Positions 41,811 to 41,889 of a stretch of DNA of 41,889 bases are shown here, piece after piece. The position numbers were made by a program, and so were the translations under genes. Within the stretch, counting starts at the first letter, position 1; the number at the start of each line of letters is the position of its first letter. Origin of the DNA: Bacteroidales bacterium UBA1800 (GTDB lineage: Bacteria > Bacteroidota > Bacteroidia > Bacteroidales > VadinHA17); assembly GCA_002319915.1 (NCBI GenBank), contig DCFQ01000032.1, forward strand, positions 571 to 42,459, written 5' to 3'. The notes beneath the pieces were generated by a model. It did not search any database and had not been told where the DNA came from. It was given only the letters and a program-made list of their open reading frames with translations.

Positions 41811-41889
41811 GGTTAACTGGTTTACTGGTTTACTGGTTAACTGGTTACTGGTTACTAGTCTTCTTTGCATGATTGCATGATTGCATGAT
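41811..41889. repeat. simple repeats: octamer GGTTTACT and GCATGATT tracts
   Basis: From 41811 to 41856 there are six units of GGTTAACT/GGTTTACT/GGTTACT (8 bp, the last two 7 bp). From 41867 to the window end there are nearly three copies of GCATGATT, the complement of the octamer seen at 28609-28644. The tract probably continues beyond the window. Confidence 0.85.

Overview
The window looks like a Bacteroidota (Bacteroidales-like) chromosome segment. Supporting signs are type IX secretion (T9SS) C-terminal sorting domains on three proteins, a Fib_succ_major paralogous-domain protein, near absence of Shine-Dalgarno sequences, TAnnTTTG-type -7 promoter elements, and dispersed CACAGAGG / CCTTTGTGG intergenic repeats. 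No RNA genes, CRISPR arrays or transposase genes were seen.

Layout. (1) 1-5598, minus: NADH-quinone oxidoreductase (complex I) genes nuoA-B-CD-E-F-G, with nuoG running off the left edge; the NADH-oxidising module (E, F, G) is present and C and D are fused. (2) 5891-6397, plus: an orphan ECF sigma factor, followed by a strong terminator. (3) 6621-19105, minus: one tightly packed operon, kaiC, kaiB, kaiB, two large PAS histidine kinases, a CheY-like regulator and a REC-histidine kinase hybrid. This is a Kai clock-type module without kaiA, wired to a phosphorelay. An OmpR-type response regulator (19344-20021, plus) is divergent from kaiC. (4) 20065-20234: a MITE-like element. (5) 20272-28368, minus: three T9SS-secreted proteins with cohesin-like modules, the first transcribed being a 1538-residue multicopper oxidase chimera. 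(6) 28824-40858, minus: a metal (probably copper) homeostasis block. It holds a TonB-dependent receptor with a CxxxM plug motif, a lipoprotein, a small Cys-motif membrane protein, a FISUMP protein, two RND adaptors, a CusA-like RND pump split in two by a palindromic repeat, a double heavy-metal-binding-domain protein and an octaheme cytochrome lipoprotein. (7) 41123-41791, plus: a single-chain FAD/NAD(P)H oxidoreductase.

The most notable result is a shared promoter architecture found at five places. Each has four direct repeats with a TTAAY core, exactly 11 bp apart, then exactly 21 nt, then a -7-like element, for a total of 69 bp. The -7 match is good at three sites and weak at two. They lie upstream of the ECF sigma gene, the multicopper oxidase, the small Cys-motif protein, the metal-binding-domain/RND operon and the octaheme cytochrome, always in the direction of the gene. 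This predicts one OmpR/PhoB-type regulator controlling metal, oxidase and cytochrome functions plus a sigma factor. The regulator is not identified; the OmpR-type gene beside kaiC is one candidate.

Intergenic stretches shorter than about 300 bp not listed as features (for example 31773-32047) show no convincing gene. The only longer gap, 28369-28823, holds promoter site B plus simple and palindromic repeats. All functional calls come from reading motifs in the sequence; no database search or structure prediction was run.
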